From Welwitschia mirabilis (lineage: Eukaryota; Gnetophyta; Gnetopsida; Welwitschiales), in NCBI GenBank assembly GCA_051453625.1, contig JBOZIK010000001.1, positions 266,370,123 to 266,434,122 on the forward strand: DNA of 64,000 bases, given 5' to 3'. Numbering within the stretch: position 1 is the stretch's first letter; each line of letters begins with the position of its first letter. The notes beneath the pieces are model-generated. The model did not search any database. It was not told where the DNA came from and saw only the letters and a list, made by a program, of their open reading frames with translations. The translations under genes and the position numbers were made by a program. Of this stretch, positions 1 through 11,539 are shown one piece after another.

Positions 1-94
1 TGACTCATTTTTCTAGGGATAAGAGGAGCAGAGATCTATTAGATCTATTGCTCAACCTTACTCTAATACCAATTGATAAACGTGGATCAACCCT

Positions 95-111
95 AGAAAG
101 GGGTGAATAGG
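95..111 (+). other. Polypurine tract / LTR-edge-like motif
   Basis: The sequence agaaaggggtgaatagg resembles the purine tract followed by a TG start that marks the 3' LTR edge in many plant copia elements. No internal domain was recognised to its left and no paired LTR was found, so this is a motif call only. The rest of 1-660 is AT-rich with no recognisable coding or repeat unit; open frames there are short and featureless. Confidence 0.3.
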
Positions 112-660
112 TCTGTTTTGAATTTCTGTCTCCTTGTTTTTCAATAACCTGCAAAAACCAATATACAAGAATATTCTAAAACAAGATATATACTAGTGGA
201 TAGACATCATACTTTAGTCTTATAGACTCCTTGTCTTAGCTGGCATACATTAACTCAAATGATTGGTTTTCAGGCTCATCAAATTACCTTTCACAATCAT
301 AGAGGATTTTGTGGCTTATCCTCAACCAAGAATAAAAGAGAGTGGGATAGATGCATAAATGCACAGATGTAATCTCCAAAGCACAACTATCTTCTTTGCA
401 ATGTGATATAACAATGCAAGTACAACAGAAATCTGAATCTTTTCTAAATAGGGTACGTATCACATATATCAATTCCAGTTCAATTCTTGATTCTATGATC
501 ATCAGTGTTTTTCTTGTGTTTAGAGAGAAATCATAAGACCGTCTAAGTACAAGAAAAGGAATCATTACAATGTTTTATATAACCGTTGCTCTTTTCAGAC
601 GAACTGTTGCATTTACAGTGGATATAATTTTTCGTTGTAAGGTCGATCTTCCATGGTATT

Positions 661-1215
661 CGGTCGACCGTACTTGTGGTCGCCTATGTTTTATCTTTCG
701 GTTACCCTGTATTCTCACAGATTTTCTCAGTACGGGATGTGGTGCAGATCGGTTTTCCTTGTGAAAATATTTGGTTGTCCTTTATTAGGTCACCTGTATA
801 GTTATCTTCAATCGCCCGTATGTCTATCTAGATGAGGCTCACCGCATGTCATGAGGTCGCCCTTGCTTACATTTGCGGTCGCCCGTGTTTCTAGCAGATT
901 AGAGTATACTGCAAGTCATACGGTTGCTCATGTGAATAATCTCAATCACTCTTAGGGATAGTAGATTTAAATCAGTCTGAGTGAAATGCAGTCACCCTTA
1001 TGATTAAACTCGGTTGCCCTTATAGATAGCAGATTGTATCAGTCCGAGTGAAATGTGGTCGCCCTTATGATTAAGCTCGGTAACCCTTATAGATAGTAGA
1101 TTGTATCAGTCTGAGTGAAATGCGGTTGCCCAAAAAATAATATGCAATCGCCTGATTTTAAATCAGTGTTAACAGTTCTTGAACATTTGGTCACCCGATA
1201 TTAACCATCGGTCAC
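661..1215 (+). repeat. GGTCGCCC-rich interspersed motif region
   Basis: About 15 variants of a short motif close to cGGTCGCCCnta lie 10 to 60 bases apart. Examples are near 676, 698, 786, 811, 853, 875, 916, 988, 1011, 1056, 1078, 1122, 1145, 1187 and 1207. Variants differ mostly by C-to-T or G-to-A (GGTTGCCC, GGTCACCC, AATCGCCC). This is the most CpG-rich stretch of the window. Similar short GTCGAC-like motif clusters occur inside plant LTRs, so an LTR is the simplest reading, but no LTR ends were proved. Confidence 0.6.
957..1133 (+). repeat. 67-bp tandem repeat, about 2.5 copies
   Basis: The phrase agtctgagtgaaatg recurs at 974, 1041 and 1108, exactly 67 bases apart, with gtcgccc-like and cttatagatag blocks in the same order inside each unit. 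The units differ mainly by transitions. The array sits inside the GGTCGCCC region and looks like a local tandem duplication of it. Confidence 0.8.
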
Positions 1216-1305
1216 CCAGATCTGGAGAATACCTACACATAAGACTTATTCTACAAAACTTGTTAATTTAATCAATGACAATGGGTTCTCAATAAAACAA
1301 CTACC

Positions 1306-1840
1306 ATCTATGTTGAAAGACACTTTGGAGATTTTATGAGTAAAGTAGAGTTAGAGGTTGATTACATATCCATTAGATTTTCAATGAATATGGGACATAT
1401 TATGTGTTAAAGATTAAGGAGTTTTATGACATTATGCACATAGAACGATGACTAGGTTCTTATGGTCACCTCGTGGATATGATTATAGTGTAAATATGGG
1501 ACTATGAGATCATAATGATCTCAAACCACATTGTAGAAGTTACAAATATAGGTGGTATTGGGATTTTACATATTTATTTTGCTAGTGATAAGAAGGAGTA
1601 CTATACATATGGTGCAACACTAGACATCGTAGTAGACTTAATACTAGATAGGCAATGTGTTTTTTTTACATAGTTAACCCCTACTTATAAAGTATTACAC
1701 AGAGGACTGATTCATAACATCAATTCATTATTTAATTATAATTATGTCATGATCACATACTTTTAGATATTGAAGCATTTACGTAAGGCAAATAGATGGA
1801 TTTACTGACTTTTATATAGAGGAGACTCAAATATATGATT
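1306..1840 (+). pseudogene. ORF-X copy 1: decayed ORF of unknown family
   Basis: I do not recognise this protein. It is called because the same decayed coding sequence recurs on the minus strand at 43698-44383. Shared blocks in order are VERHFGDFMSKVELEVDY (1312-1375; VERYFKDFISKIKTEVDY in the other copy), a GTYY...EFYDIMHIER-like block (about 1390-1448), HIYFASDKKEYYTYG followed by LDI (about 1569-1635), an N-S-F block near 1719-1765, and FTDFY.EETQ (1801-1830). The blocks lie in different frames, so frameshifts and stops are present. The block order (an EFY motif, then a hydrophobic SYI-type segment) loosely recalls plant transposon-associated proteins, but I would not assign it. An R repeat follows about 0.8 kb downstream, as in the other copy. 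Confidence 0.55.
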
Positions 1841-1849
1841 AAGGAATGA

Positions 1850-2640
1850 GAACTATAGATTATGGGGTTTAGCATGTTTTGATGATTTAGAATACTAAAG
1901 TTCATGGGAAAGAAATTATTTACACATATTTAGACTTCCACTCACTATCTTCAGCCCATTAGTATATAGATACTAAGAAAGGCGAAGAAATCTCATGTTC
2001 AGAGATCTGTAGTTGGAGTTACATTAGAGTAGATCTAGACTTTCTTGGTGGAGACTCATAAGACCATCAGGGGTTTCATTGATATAGGTATCCAAATACT
2101 TCATCAAAGGTTCTAAAAACTAGAGCAAAGAAGGTAGATAGTTGGGAGGAGAGTCTAGCACTATAAGAAATAAATAGTCTCCATATGTCGACACATTATA
2201 TCCATCACGTAGAGTGTGATAGCTGCCCTTCCAAAGGTAGTACATGTACAAGGAGACAAGATGGTTCATTCCATATCTACATCATTGAATCTTCGTTTTC
2301 GTATAGGACCCTAAGCATCCTCCATCTTTTCAACCTACACTTAAGCCTACTACCCATATTGAGTTTATCATAAGGCATCAAGGGAAGTGATTTTTATCAT
2401 ATTTTATATATTTCCTTCTATAGTTTTTTTACTTAAAACTCATGAGTTCAGCATGGCATACTTTTATTTGATTTTCATGCTTATTTTTCTTTTCAGATTT
2501 CATGATGAGGATCGATTATATTTGCTGCAATCTTTTTATTTATTTACTGTACATTTTAGTGGGGCCTTCTAATTATTAGTGTATTTATTACCTATCTGTC
2601 TAAATTTTTTTAAAGGTTTCTATTTTTTGAGAATAATTTT
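1850..2640. other. Unassigned spacer between ORF-X and R
   Basis: AT-rich sequence with a 62-codon open frame at 2185-2373 and a 61-codon frame at 2387-2572. Neither shows a recognisable motif. It may hold the degraded C-terminal part of ORF-X, but no matching block was found in the second copy. Confidence 0.4.
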
Positions 2641-4106
2641 TAAGCCTATCATCCTCTATATCATTCAAATGATAACCCAAATGGTAGCATGTCTAATATC
2701 TCAAAATAGGTAAAATGTTCAGTTTTCAGTTTTTACACAATTTTGTCTATATCTCTGAGATTTCTAAAATTTTTTTTGAGATGATTTCTTAATATCTTAG
2801 TTATTTTTATTATTGAATAACTTGGTTCATAATAATGGTTAACTGCCTGGTTTTGTCAGGTACTGATAAAGATAAGTAAAGGGCTATGTTACACTTCTAA
2901 TTTAGATGTATTTGATAGGATATTTTGAGTAGTTTTTGCAGGGTATTAAATAATTTTATGTTAGATTTATGTGATAATGAAGAGCTAAGATGAAAGATAT
3001 AAAATCATGTAATTTTCATGACATTTTCTAGCATTTAAATCAGTTTATAGAATTTTCTATTTAAAGTAAAACTTCTTAAAACATTAAGGCTAATGCATTA
3101 CATGAACACTTATAAAAAGCCTATCATCTACCTCATTGTCCAGATGAATATACAAATGACAGAAAAATTAAGCCAATGAGGATGCTAACTAGAATTAATT
3201 TGGTAAATGACATGGAATTCGCATGAGATGGTTTCATCTTCTATATTGTCCAGATAACTAGTAGGATGACATCTAAAATAACACTTCACAAAACTTCATC
3301 TAACTTTTGTTTATCTCTGTGTTTCTTCTACAATTGATAGGGTTATACCTATGCCTATTTATCTTGTTTGTCTATGATCTATTTTTTTTAATAAGTATTA
3401 ACTCTTCCCTTAATTCCTACTTGTCTTTGCTTGCATAAAAAATTCTCATAACAATAGATTAAAGGGCCAGAGATCCATCTGTTGTCTTTTTTGGTATTGG
3501 GATGTGATTGCTCCATTGAGATGTGACTGCTTTATAACATGGATGTTGGTTTAAAATTAATTCAAAGAACTTTTTTCTATTTTCTTATGCTTGTTATATG
3601 AATATACCTCATAGTTTATGTTGCTTCTCATTCCGTGACAGCTTTTTAAGTGCTATAGATTATGAGGGCAACCTTTATTAAGGTTGAGAATTATGAGTTT
3701 AGATTTATTATCTTTTTTCATAGATTAACTTTTCATAGTTTTCTATTCTATTTGGCATACCTAATAGCTTAGGTTGATTTTGATTTAATGATGACGTCTT
3801 AATTAATCTAGATTATACAAGGTTGTCCTTTGTAATAAGATGATTTAGTAATCAGATAGAAGTTGCACTTAGATTAGTTTTGCATTCATTTGTATAAGTG
3901 TATTTGCATTATCATTTTATACATTTTTATTATTAAAGTATATCAGTGTTTCATCTTGAAATCAATTCTCTTTCTTATAGCCTGCATCTTCAATGAGAAT
4001 ATGACATTCGGGTTCACTCCTATCTATATTAGTGTGTTATGTTGTGGAAAATCTATATTTATTTATGAGTGATAAGATCTTGTTAGGAGCACAAGATTTG
4101 TACAAA
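2641..4106 (+). repeat. Dispersed repeat R, copy 0
   Basis: This stretch matches the reverse complement of about 41436-42870. Collinear landmarks include gggctatgttacac near 2881 (reverse of 42641-42654), gataatgaagagctaag near 2972, a gagatccat block near 3470, gggcaacctttattaaggtt near 3666, tgatttagtaa near 3841 and an end at gatttgtacaaat (4095-4107), matching the inverted start of the other copies (tttgtgcaatatttcac). It carries palindrome sites near 2660, 3137 and 3247. Its strand is given in the sense of the linked ORF-X. The R end abuts a truncated Athila-like gag. Confidence 0.75.
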
Positions 4107-4559
4107 TACACATTGCAACAAATGGTCTTATAAGAGTTTTCAAAATGGTACAAATCTCACATAATGTTTTTATGTTAATCATTATAAGTTAAATTAGTTT
4201 TTAATCTCTTAAGACAAGGGGTTACTAGTTTCTTATCTTTTTGCTCATGAATTACGGTGTTATTGTCTTTTGAAATTAAATAAAAACTAGGATTATCAAT
4301 GATTTATATATCATCATCATTTATTACATTCTTTTCATTATTACTAACTTTTAAGGATTCTTGATTTGGCGTTGTATTATTCTTACTTCCTATCGCTACT
4401 TTTTAATCTTTCTTTATGCATTATAGCTTGGAATTATTTGAGTCATAAGAGAACCTTATTGTATTTGATTTCATAGCATTATTTATTAAAGTATGCCTAT
4501 TGTATTTTAAACCTTCTTAATTTGGCCTTCAATAATTTTATTTATTATCTCTTACATCT

Positions 4560-5480
4560 TCTTTATATAGAGTTATAAAGTGAGTCACTAGTATTTTTTT
4601 GATATTTGAAAGACTTTTGTTGGAAATTATGATTTCTGAACATATCATTAAAATAAGTCTTGATAGTAGGTTATGAACCGTTATTTCTTGGTTGGAATTA
4701 TTGACTATTCCTATAAATATTAGGCCTTTAATTAAACACAAAGGCCTCTATAAAAATTATGTTTTCACTAGGTGGAAATATAGGATAATATTTTTTTACA
4801 TGGGAATCATATTCACAAATGTCACAAGCAGGGTAAGATGTTGAATATTTTTCATTCACCACTTTGGCATTAGAAATAGATATTATGTATTTTTTAGAAG
4901 TGCTAATTAGATATTTGATAATGTTATTAGGATTAGTTGGCTCTTCATGTTGTGTTATCTTAAGATCATTGAACATTTTCTCTATGGAACTATTTTTTTG
5001 GGTGTAGATGTTGGTAAAGTTTAACTTATCTATACCAATTCCTATAAATATTTCTATGATTCATCCAATGTTAAGTTGAGAAGGTTACCTCCATACAAGA
5101 AATCTATAAGTTATTTGGTTTAGCGATTAAGTCCATTATAGAAATGATCAATCAATTCTTCTTTTGAGAACTCATCTATAGGATGTTATGATGTTACAAT
5201 TAAGAAACTCTTATAAGTTATGATATAGTCTTGATAAGGTTGTTAGAAAAAGTTTGTGAATTTTCTTATTCTTTGTCTCATGGATGTCTTAATAAAAAAG
5301 CATTTTATGAATGCATTTTGAACTTTGTCCCATGATTTAAGTCTTCTATATTATATGGTACTTAAATAATTTTTGTCTTTACCTTTAAGTATGAAGGAAA
5401 AAATGATTTTAGGTATTTTTATGTTTTATTCCCATTTTCTAAGATAAGAACTAAGACTAGGTGTTTAATTTTAGCTAAAT
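4560..5480 (-). pseudogene. gag: Athila/Tat-type gypsy gag, decayed
   Basis: Reading the minus strand from high to low coordinates gives a plant gypsy gag order. A capsid-like stretch around 5480-5150 contains WDKVQNAFIKCFF and then an FYNGL motif near 5147-5131. Next comes LIDFLYGG near 5100, and a zinc-knuckle-like block CDICEYDSHVKKYYP at about 4833-4785, where the last Cys of the CCHC pattern has become Tyr. A glutamine/asparagine-rich tail continues to about 4560. Stops and frame changes are frequent. The same gag, more complete, lies at 50880-52480. Gag would form the particle shell in an active element; this copy cannot. Its lower end is lost near the edge of R copy 0. Confidence 0.8.
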
Positions 5481-6444
5481 ATTAGAAAGAATCCTTACCA
5501 TCATCTCCTAAAAATGATATGTATAAATTAAGAATTTTTAATTCTACTTCATCTTTTTTAACTAAGCTAAAGGGCTTTTTAAGTTCTTGTTTTCTATTTG
5601 CAATGATCTCTTCAAGATATTTAAAGGTAATTTTAGAGATTAAATCCATGTTGGAATAAATATTGTTTAAAGAGGATGAATGACTATTTAAAGAATTTAA
5701 GGGATTTTTAAAAGGTGAAGGATTCTTAGAACAGGATGAAAAGTTATTAGAAGTTGTATTTATTCAAGGTTTAGAACAAGTAGTATGTAAAAAATAAACA
5801 TTAAGTTAGAAAAATATTCTTGCTATATTCTTGAAATAAAATTTTATCTCACCTTAAGTTGTTAATTTAAAATTAAGTAAACCATATTTAATAGTTTCAT
5901 TAATAAAGAGCATTTTCTATGATTTTTTACCATTTCCTCATGTGATCATAAAATGTTAAACAAATAGTTTTACATTTAGATAATAATAATCTTCAAGATC
6001 ACATAAAGTATAAGGAGTAGATTTAACCAATAATGCATGTCACAATTACTCAAATCACATAAAGTGTAGGCCAAATTTTTATAAAATATGGTTTCTAGAT
6101 TACATGAAGTTTGAGAAGCGAATCTAATAAATAATGGTAATCTCTTTTTAAAAGATTATATTTAATAAATAATCTCTCAAAATATAAGTAAATCAATAAA
6201 ATTATAGGATAAAATAAGAGCACAAAGTAAAAGCATAAATTAAAAATAGGCAAAATAGGAAATAAATTTATGTATAAACCTAAATGTAGATAGTCAAGTA
6301 AAAAACTTATAAACCCAAAGGTAATTAAGTGATCATAAGTAGATTCAATTTAAGAAGTAGTATATAATGCTACATAAATAAATAATATTAAAATCAAATT
6401 ACCTAATTATGTAATAAGAATCAATATTCTAAATCTTGATCAGT
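5481..6444. other. Athila-like 5' leader region
   Basis: AT-rich sequence between the gag remnant and the primer-binding site. By position it is the untranslated leader and the first part of gag of the minus-strand element. No motif is readable, and no open frame is convincing. Confidence 0.4.
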
Positions 6445-6462
6445 TCTCTAACAATAATACTA
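6445..6462 (-). other. Decayed primer-binding site for tRNA-Asp
   Basis: The plus-strand 18-mer tctctaacaataatacta aligns without gaps to the 3' end of plant tRNA-Asp (TCCCCGGCAACGGCGCCA), the primer used by Athila/Tat elements. Eight positions are identical, and all ten differences are C-to-T or G-to-A. It lies 20 bases before an LTR start and on the correct side of the minus-strand gag, which supports it as the real primer site. Confidence 0.7.
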
Positions 6463-6482
6463 ATAAGTTAAGGAGTAAAATA

Positions 6483-7700
6483 TGTGGTATTAGGAATGAA
6501 ATTTGACTATGCTTGTATCTCATATACATGATGCAACATATTCCTAGAGGTACAAATGATTGCAAAGCCAAATCCAACATTTAACAAATAACAAGAACTT
6601 TAATTATAGAATGCTAGCTAGTTATTATTCTTCCATTTAGGAATAGGAATGTAGTAATTTATGGTAACTAAACATAAAGTTCTATTCTAAAGCTTCCAAG
6701 GCAGAGAAAGAGATAAAGTATTCTTAATTAAAAAAATAACTTGAAAAAGAAACATAACTCTAATAATATAGCATGAATATTTAAACAATGAAAGAAATAT
6801 TTATTTTATGATAACTAAATTATTTCTTAATTAATTCATGAATTTTGTTGAGTATTCATTAAAGCTTATACATTGTGACATAATTTCATTATCCCTAAGC
6901 CATGTTAGCTTTTATAGCTATTCTAAAGGCATGAAAAGTAAAATAATTATTTTTAAAAATCCTTAATTATAAATAATCTATAATACTAAGAGAAAAGCAA
7001 TAAGTATCACTCAAAAATCATTATAAATGTAACATGCTTTGATATAATTTAAGTATTACAAATATAAAATAATAGCCACATCTAGAAATCAAGAACCAAG
7101 ACAAAGTAAATCATCATTTATTGCATAATCTAAGAAAAATAATATATCAAAGAAGAATTTATCAAACTATAAATTAAAATATCATGCTAGCCTTGAGAGT
7201 TAGTCCATTTCTAAAAAGAAAAAATTAGCAAGAATTCATGATGAAAGCTTAGAACTATATTATCTAACTCTGATCTTTGATTATGTAAAGGTAAGACTCT
7301 ATGGTTTATTTATACATTGAAAACTCAAAGTTATTGAAGTTTCTATAAGTATAATTATAATAGTTTATGTTTATATATTTAACTAGTATCAGGTGATATA
7401 TCTGAAGACTCTTGATAATGAGTGCATGCAGCCATAGAAAGTTGGAGTTAAGTTTCCCAAAAGAAGTGATGCCATTATGAGAACTAAACAACACCATTAG
7501 TGTTTTATTGTAAATTGACTTCTTCTTAGAGATGTACTTCTTTATTAAGTTACATATTACATGAGTTGAATGGTAAATGCATGAAATCAGTATCCATGAT
7601 ACTATCTTATGGTCGATTAACTTAAGCTCTAAAATAGATGTCCTTTATGTAGTTACTTACCTATCAATCAATCAGTTAATAAATGAAATTAATTTCATGC
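6483..7700 (-). repeat. Athila-like 5' LTR, copy D1
   Basis: The LTR begins at tgtggtattagg just after the inverted primer site and so belongs to the minus-strand element on its left. The first 130 bases (ggaatgaaatttgactatgc, then gccaaatccaac) match 21621-21760 closely, and weaker collinear matches continue through about 7550, where a gtgatgccattatgag-like block corresponds to about 22670. The far end is uncertain; 7700 is an estimate. No coding potential is seen. The open frame at 7306-7497 is inside the LTR and has no recognisable motif. Confidence 0.65.
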
Positions 7701-9735
7701 ATAAAAATTAACTCAACTCAAGATAAAATAATTAAGATCAATATAAAATAGTTAAAATTAATGTAAGTCAAGATAAACTATTAAACAATTAGATTAATAA
7801 CTTGACTATGGTAATTTGGCATAAATGACTTAAATTAAAGTTAGTTTTTTCATGTTAAAATGTGCTATAATTTAACTTATTTTGTTTAATTAATGAATTA
7901 TAATCTCTAATACATAAGACAACACATGCATATACTATAATATAGGGAGTTAATCTAAATGTTATAAACTAGTGAATTAGTTAGGAGATATTAGAAATCT
8001 AGTTCATTTAAGGAAGAAGAAAGATTATAGTTTATGAATTTATAATTAAGAAATGAAAATAACAATGCAAAATGCAATGATGAATTCAATGGAATAAAAA
8101 TGAGAATGAAATTTGTAATGCAATAAATTAACCAATTTACCAAGTTGATCTTTATATTCTATTATCAGAATCATAATCAATCTAATTAAGCATTAATTTA
8201 ACTTCAACATATTATATAAGGAATATAAGAAAGATATAAAATCATAGAAAAAACACCATCAAATTTATTAATCAATAATGCTCATAATATCCATTTAGAA
8301 GTAACAACCCCTTAATGGAGAAATAATATTCTAATAGCAAGGAAAGTTATTCTCATAAGTAGAATGGATTTCTTATCTAAGTTCCTCCAAAGTGTGAAGA
8401 ATATTAATGATAAGAAAAATATGAAATGAGAGAGATGCCTAGGTAAGGTAGTTATAGAATTTCTTTTATAATTAGGGTCACGAGGAGGTAAGAACTAAAG
8501 GGCATCATTTAATTAATAATCTGATAATAAATTAATTAATTTTTACATCATCTATAGTTGTTATTTCCCTAGGATTTGTCTAGGTAACCATGTTGATAAT
8601 GTAGCTAATTATTTAATAACTTTTGCTATATCATCCTTGTTGAATCTATCCTTTATTGACAGTCATCTTAGGACTTCATCTAAATGACTTAGGGTGGAAG
8701 ACTTTCAAAATAGAGAATATAAAATATGTTGATGTTGGTTATCTCATGGCCATATCTAGAAAATATAAAAAATAATCCTATATCTTTATTTTCTAGTTCT
8801 TAAGCAACTCTCATTAATCTTCAACTATTTTTTTTCCTATATCCAAATCATTAGAATCAACTCCAAAAGCATTCCAATTAATTGTGTAAGCCTCTATCAA
8901 GTATCATGATAATAGTTAAAACATCTTAATGTAATAAAACTCTATTATGATATCATTAACCTAGTATTAGAACTCTATCATAAGGATCATTAACATATTA
9001 TATCTTCAAAATCATATAAAAGGTAATAATAATGATGGAAAACTATGTATTTTATTAATTATTTGATGATGAAGCATACTTGTCATAATTTCCTTCTAAA
9101 CCTATAAATAAGGTTAAAACTAGACTCTAAAACCATGTCAAATATGGCCAATTTGGACTTGTAATAGGATTCTTATAAAAAACCTACATACTATCTAGAA
9201 GTAGAAGAGTATTAAAGGTCTAATAGTCATGACTTACAATAATCCAAATCAACTTTTATAAGTTGCAATGATTTTAGGAATAGTAATTTCATCTATCATA
9301 AAATATAAGAAGGAAGGGCACCTAGATAGAAAATTTCCTCTATTAATTAACTCTTTGAATTTTCTTCCATTAATAAATTTCAAGAATAATAATGTTAATT
9401 TCAACAAGTAAAAAAAAATGTATGTTGCTATATAAATAGATTTGATTGTGAATTTATTTTTGTTATATAATTATATGGATAATTTCCAATTTTTATATTG
9501 TCTTCTTAGTTAGTGGAGCTTCAAATCAATTTATTTCTTTAATTATATTTCACAATTTAAACATTACTACTTTAAAGAGTTAGAATCAACTATAAACATA
9601 GCTAGGATGGTGTTCTTAAATAAGATGGCACAAGAATTATGCCTAAATTTTATGTCTTTCATATAAAAGAACATGCCATTTTAGGAATGCATTTTATCAT
9701 TAATCTATGAATAGTTCCTCCACATCAAAGTTGAA
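7701..9735. other. Unassigned AT-rich DNA
   Basis: No domain, tandem repeat or long open frame is recognisable. The right-hand part, upstream of the RNase H remnant at 9736, should contain gag and RT of the plus-strand gypsy element, but I could not read either, so that part is deleted or too decayed. Confidence 0.4.
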
Positions 9736-10480
9736 AAAGTTTTAAATTAATAAGAAAGAGTGATTAGCATAGAAATATAGAAAGTTAAACCAACACAAAA
9801 GGAACTACCTTATTCATGATTTGAAGTTATTTACCATGGTACATTCTCTAAAGGTCTGATGATACTATCTATTAGGATGTAAGTTGTTATTTATATATAA
9901 GTATAAAAGTTTATAATATTTCCCATAGTATCCCTTTATTAATATAAAATAGAGAAAATGGAAAGAAATGTTGGTAGAATACCATATGGGAAAAATGCAA
10001 TTACTACTAAAGGTGCAGAAGGAATTTTGTGTAGGATATTATGATTTTATAAGAAGTTACCATTTCTAAAGAATATATTATTTTTAGTTTAGAATATAAT
10101 TTATGTCAAATGTTCTATTAGAAATTGTCCAACATGTCAAAAGAGTAATATTAAACATGGATGACCAATAGAATTCCTTTAACATCTTTGTATTAAACTA
10201 AAAGTAAAATGAAATTACAATGGATTTTATTATATGATTACCCTTATCAAAAGGTAATATGATGCCATTTTCATACGTGTTAATAAATTGAGTATAATGG
10301 CTCATTTTATTCTAGTTAAAAGAACCAATAAAATAGAAGAAATAGCATTATGTTTTTGCATGAAATTTTTAAGTTACATGAAGTTCATAGGTTATTATTT
10401 TTTGTTAAACTACAAATTCTTAATTAAATTTTAGTAGAGTTTTTTTCCATCATATTATAACCAAGTAATAGTTTAGTAAT
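9736..10480 (+). pseudogene. pol: Gypsy RNase H and integrase, decayed
   Basis: RNase H blocks are readable at 9755-10010. YRKLNQHKRNYLIHDLKLF is followed by a WYYLLG-like block, and later by KWKEMLVEYHMGK, which are the conserved C-terminal motifs of gypsy RNase H. Integrase follows with NCPTCQKSNIKHG (about 10122-10160, the second half of the HHCC finger), ITMDFIM near 10214, a MAHFILVKRT-like block at 10297 and a KLHEVH block near 10370. These are the zinc finger and start of the catalytic core, whose role is to join element cDNA to the host chromosome. Stops and frameshifts interrupt every block. A chromodomain lies 0.6 kb downstream in the same orientation. Confidence 0.8.
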
Positions 10481-11104
10481 GCCTACCATTTGGAAATTTA
10501 TAGTTAGATAAAAAGAAATAACATGATTCTATAACCTATGTTGAAATATTATGTAGAACACAAACTTGAGACTTGAAAAGGTTATGTACACATAGTCAAA
10601 TTTTCTTAAAACTATACATTTAGACTTCCATTGAATGCTCTCTTTTTGAAGCCATGTGTTAAAGAAATTATTCAACTATAATAACCTGATTAGTCCACAT
10701 TCAAAGAAGGGCTTGAAGCAAGAAGAACATTTACTTAGAAATGAGACATATAAAGGAGATTCTTAATAAGATAAAATAAAAACTAAAAATAGCTAAGAAC
10801 CAATAAAACTAGGTTTATGATTAAAAAAATTCTAATTGAATATTTCAAGTTGGAGACTGGCTTATGCTATAAGTCAAACAAGAAAGAAGCTTTCAAAGGA
10901 TACAAAAATATAGAAAGTGCACTACTGTGGTTCATTTAAGATCATATAAAGAATTAGAGGATTGACATATAAACTAGAGTTATCATTCAAAACATTTCAA
11001 ATTCATCTAGTACTTCATGTGAACCTATTGAAACCCTACTATAAAGATAAGACATAAGAATATATCCTACATTAGAAGCACATTTTTCTTAGATAAAATT
11101 CACC

Positions 11105-11220
11105 TTTGATGTCCATATAGAAAGAATACTAGATTCTTGAACTAGAAAACTCAAAAATAAATGCATTTATAAGGTATTAGTAAAATGGTTTCATTTTATC
11201 AAAACAGATGAAAGAATAAG
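11105..11220 (+). pseudogene. Chromodomain of gypsy chromovirus
   Basis: One reading frame with a single internal stop gives VHIERILDS, stop, TRKLKNKCIYKVLVKWFHFI. This matches the chromodomain pattern with its VE.IL start, basic loop and YLVKW core. In active chromoviruses this C-terminal integrase domain reads histone marks and directs insertion into heterochromatin. It is unusually well preserved compared with the surrounding integrase. The interval 10480-11105 should be the integrase C-terminal domain but is unreadable. Confidence 0.75.
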
Positions 11221-11529
11221 GAGTATATGTAACATATGTTTTCCAACTTTTCAAATATATTATGATATGTTATGATAGAAATCTTAATATGTAAAGGAAC
11301 TATTTCTATGATGATAACTAATATTTTATGTAGAAACATTAATGGAGCATTGAGAATATAAAGCATGAAGAAGAGAAAATTGATATGACTATTCTAGGAG
11401 GACAAATGCTTAGGAATGAGTTAAAAAGTAAAAGGAAAAATAATTTAATATTTTAACACCATATTTTTATTATTTTCTAATCAAATAATTTGATATTTAT
11501 TAAATAATTGAGGACTAAATGGTTATAGT

Positions 11530-11539
11530 NNNNNNNNNN
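11530..11539. other. Assembly gap of 10 N
   Basis: Ten N bases, a placeholder of probably arbitrary length. The flanks do not show an obvious duplicated sequence. Confidence 0.95.

Noticed and set aside
957-1133. CRISPR-like array
   Set aside because: Units are contiguous 67-bp tandem repeats without unique spacers, in a plant-type sequence.
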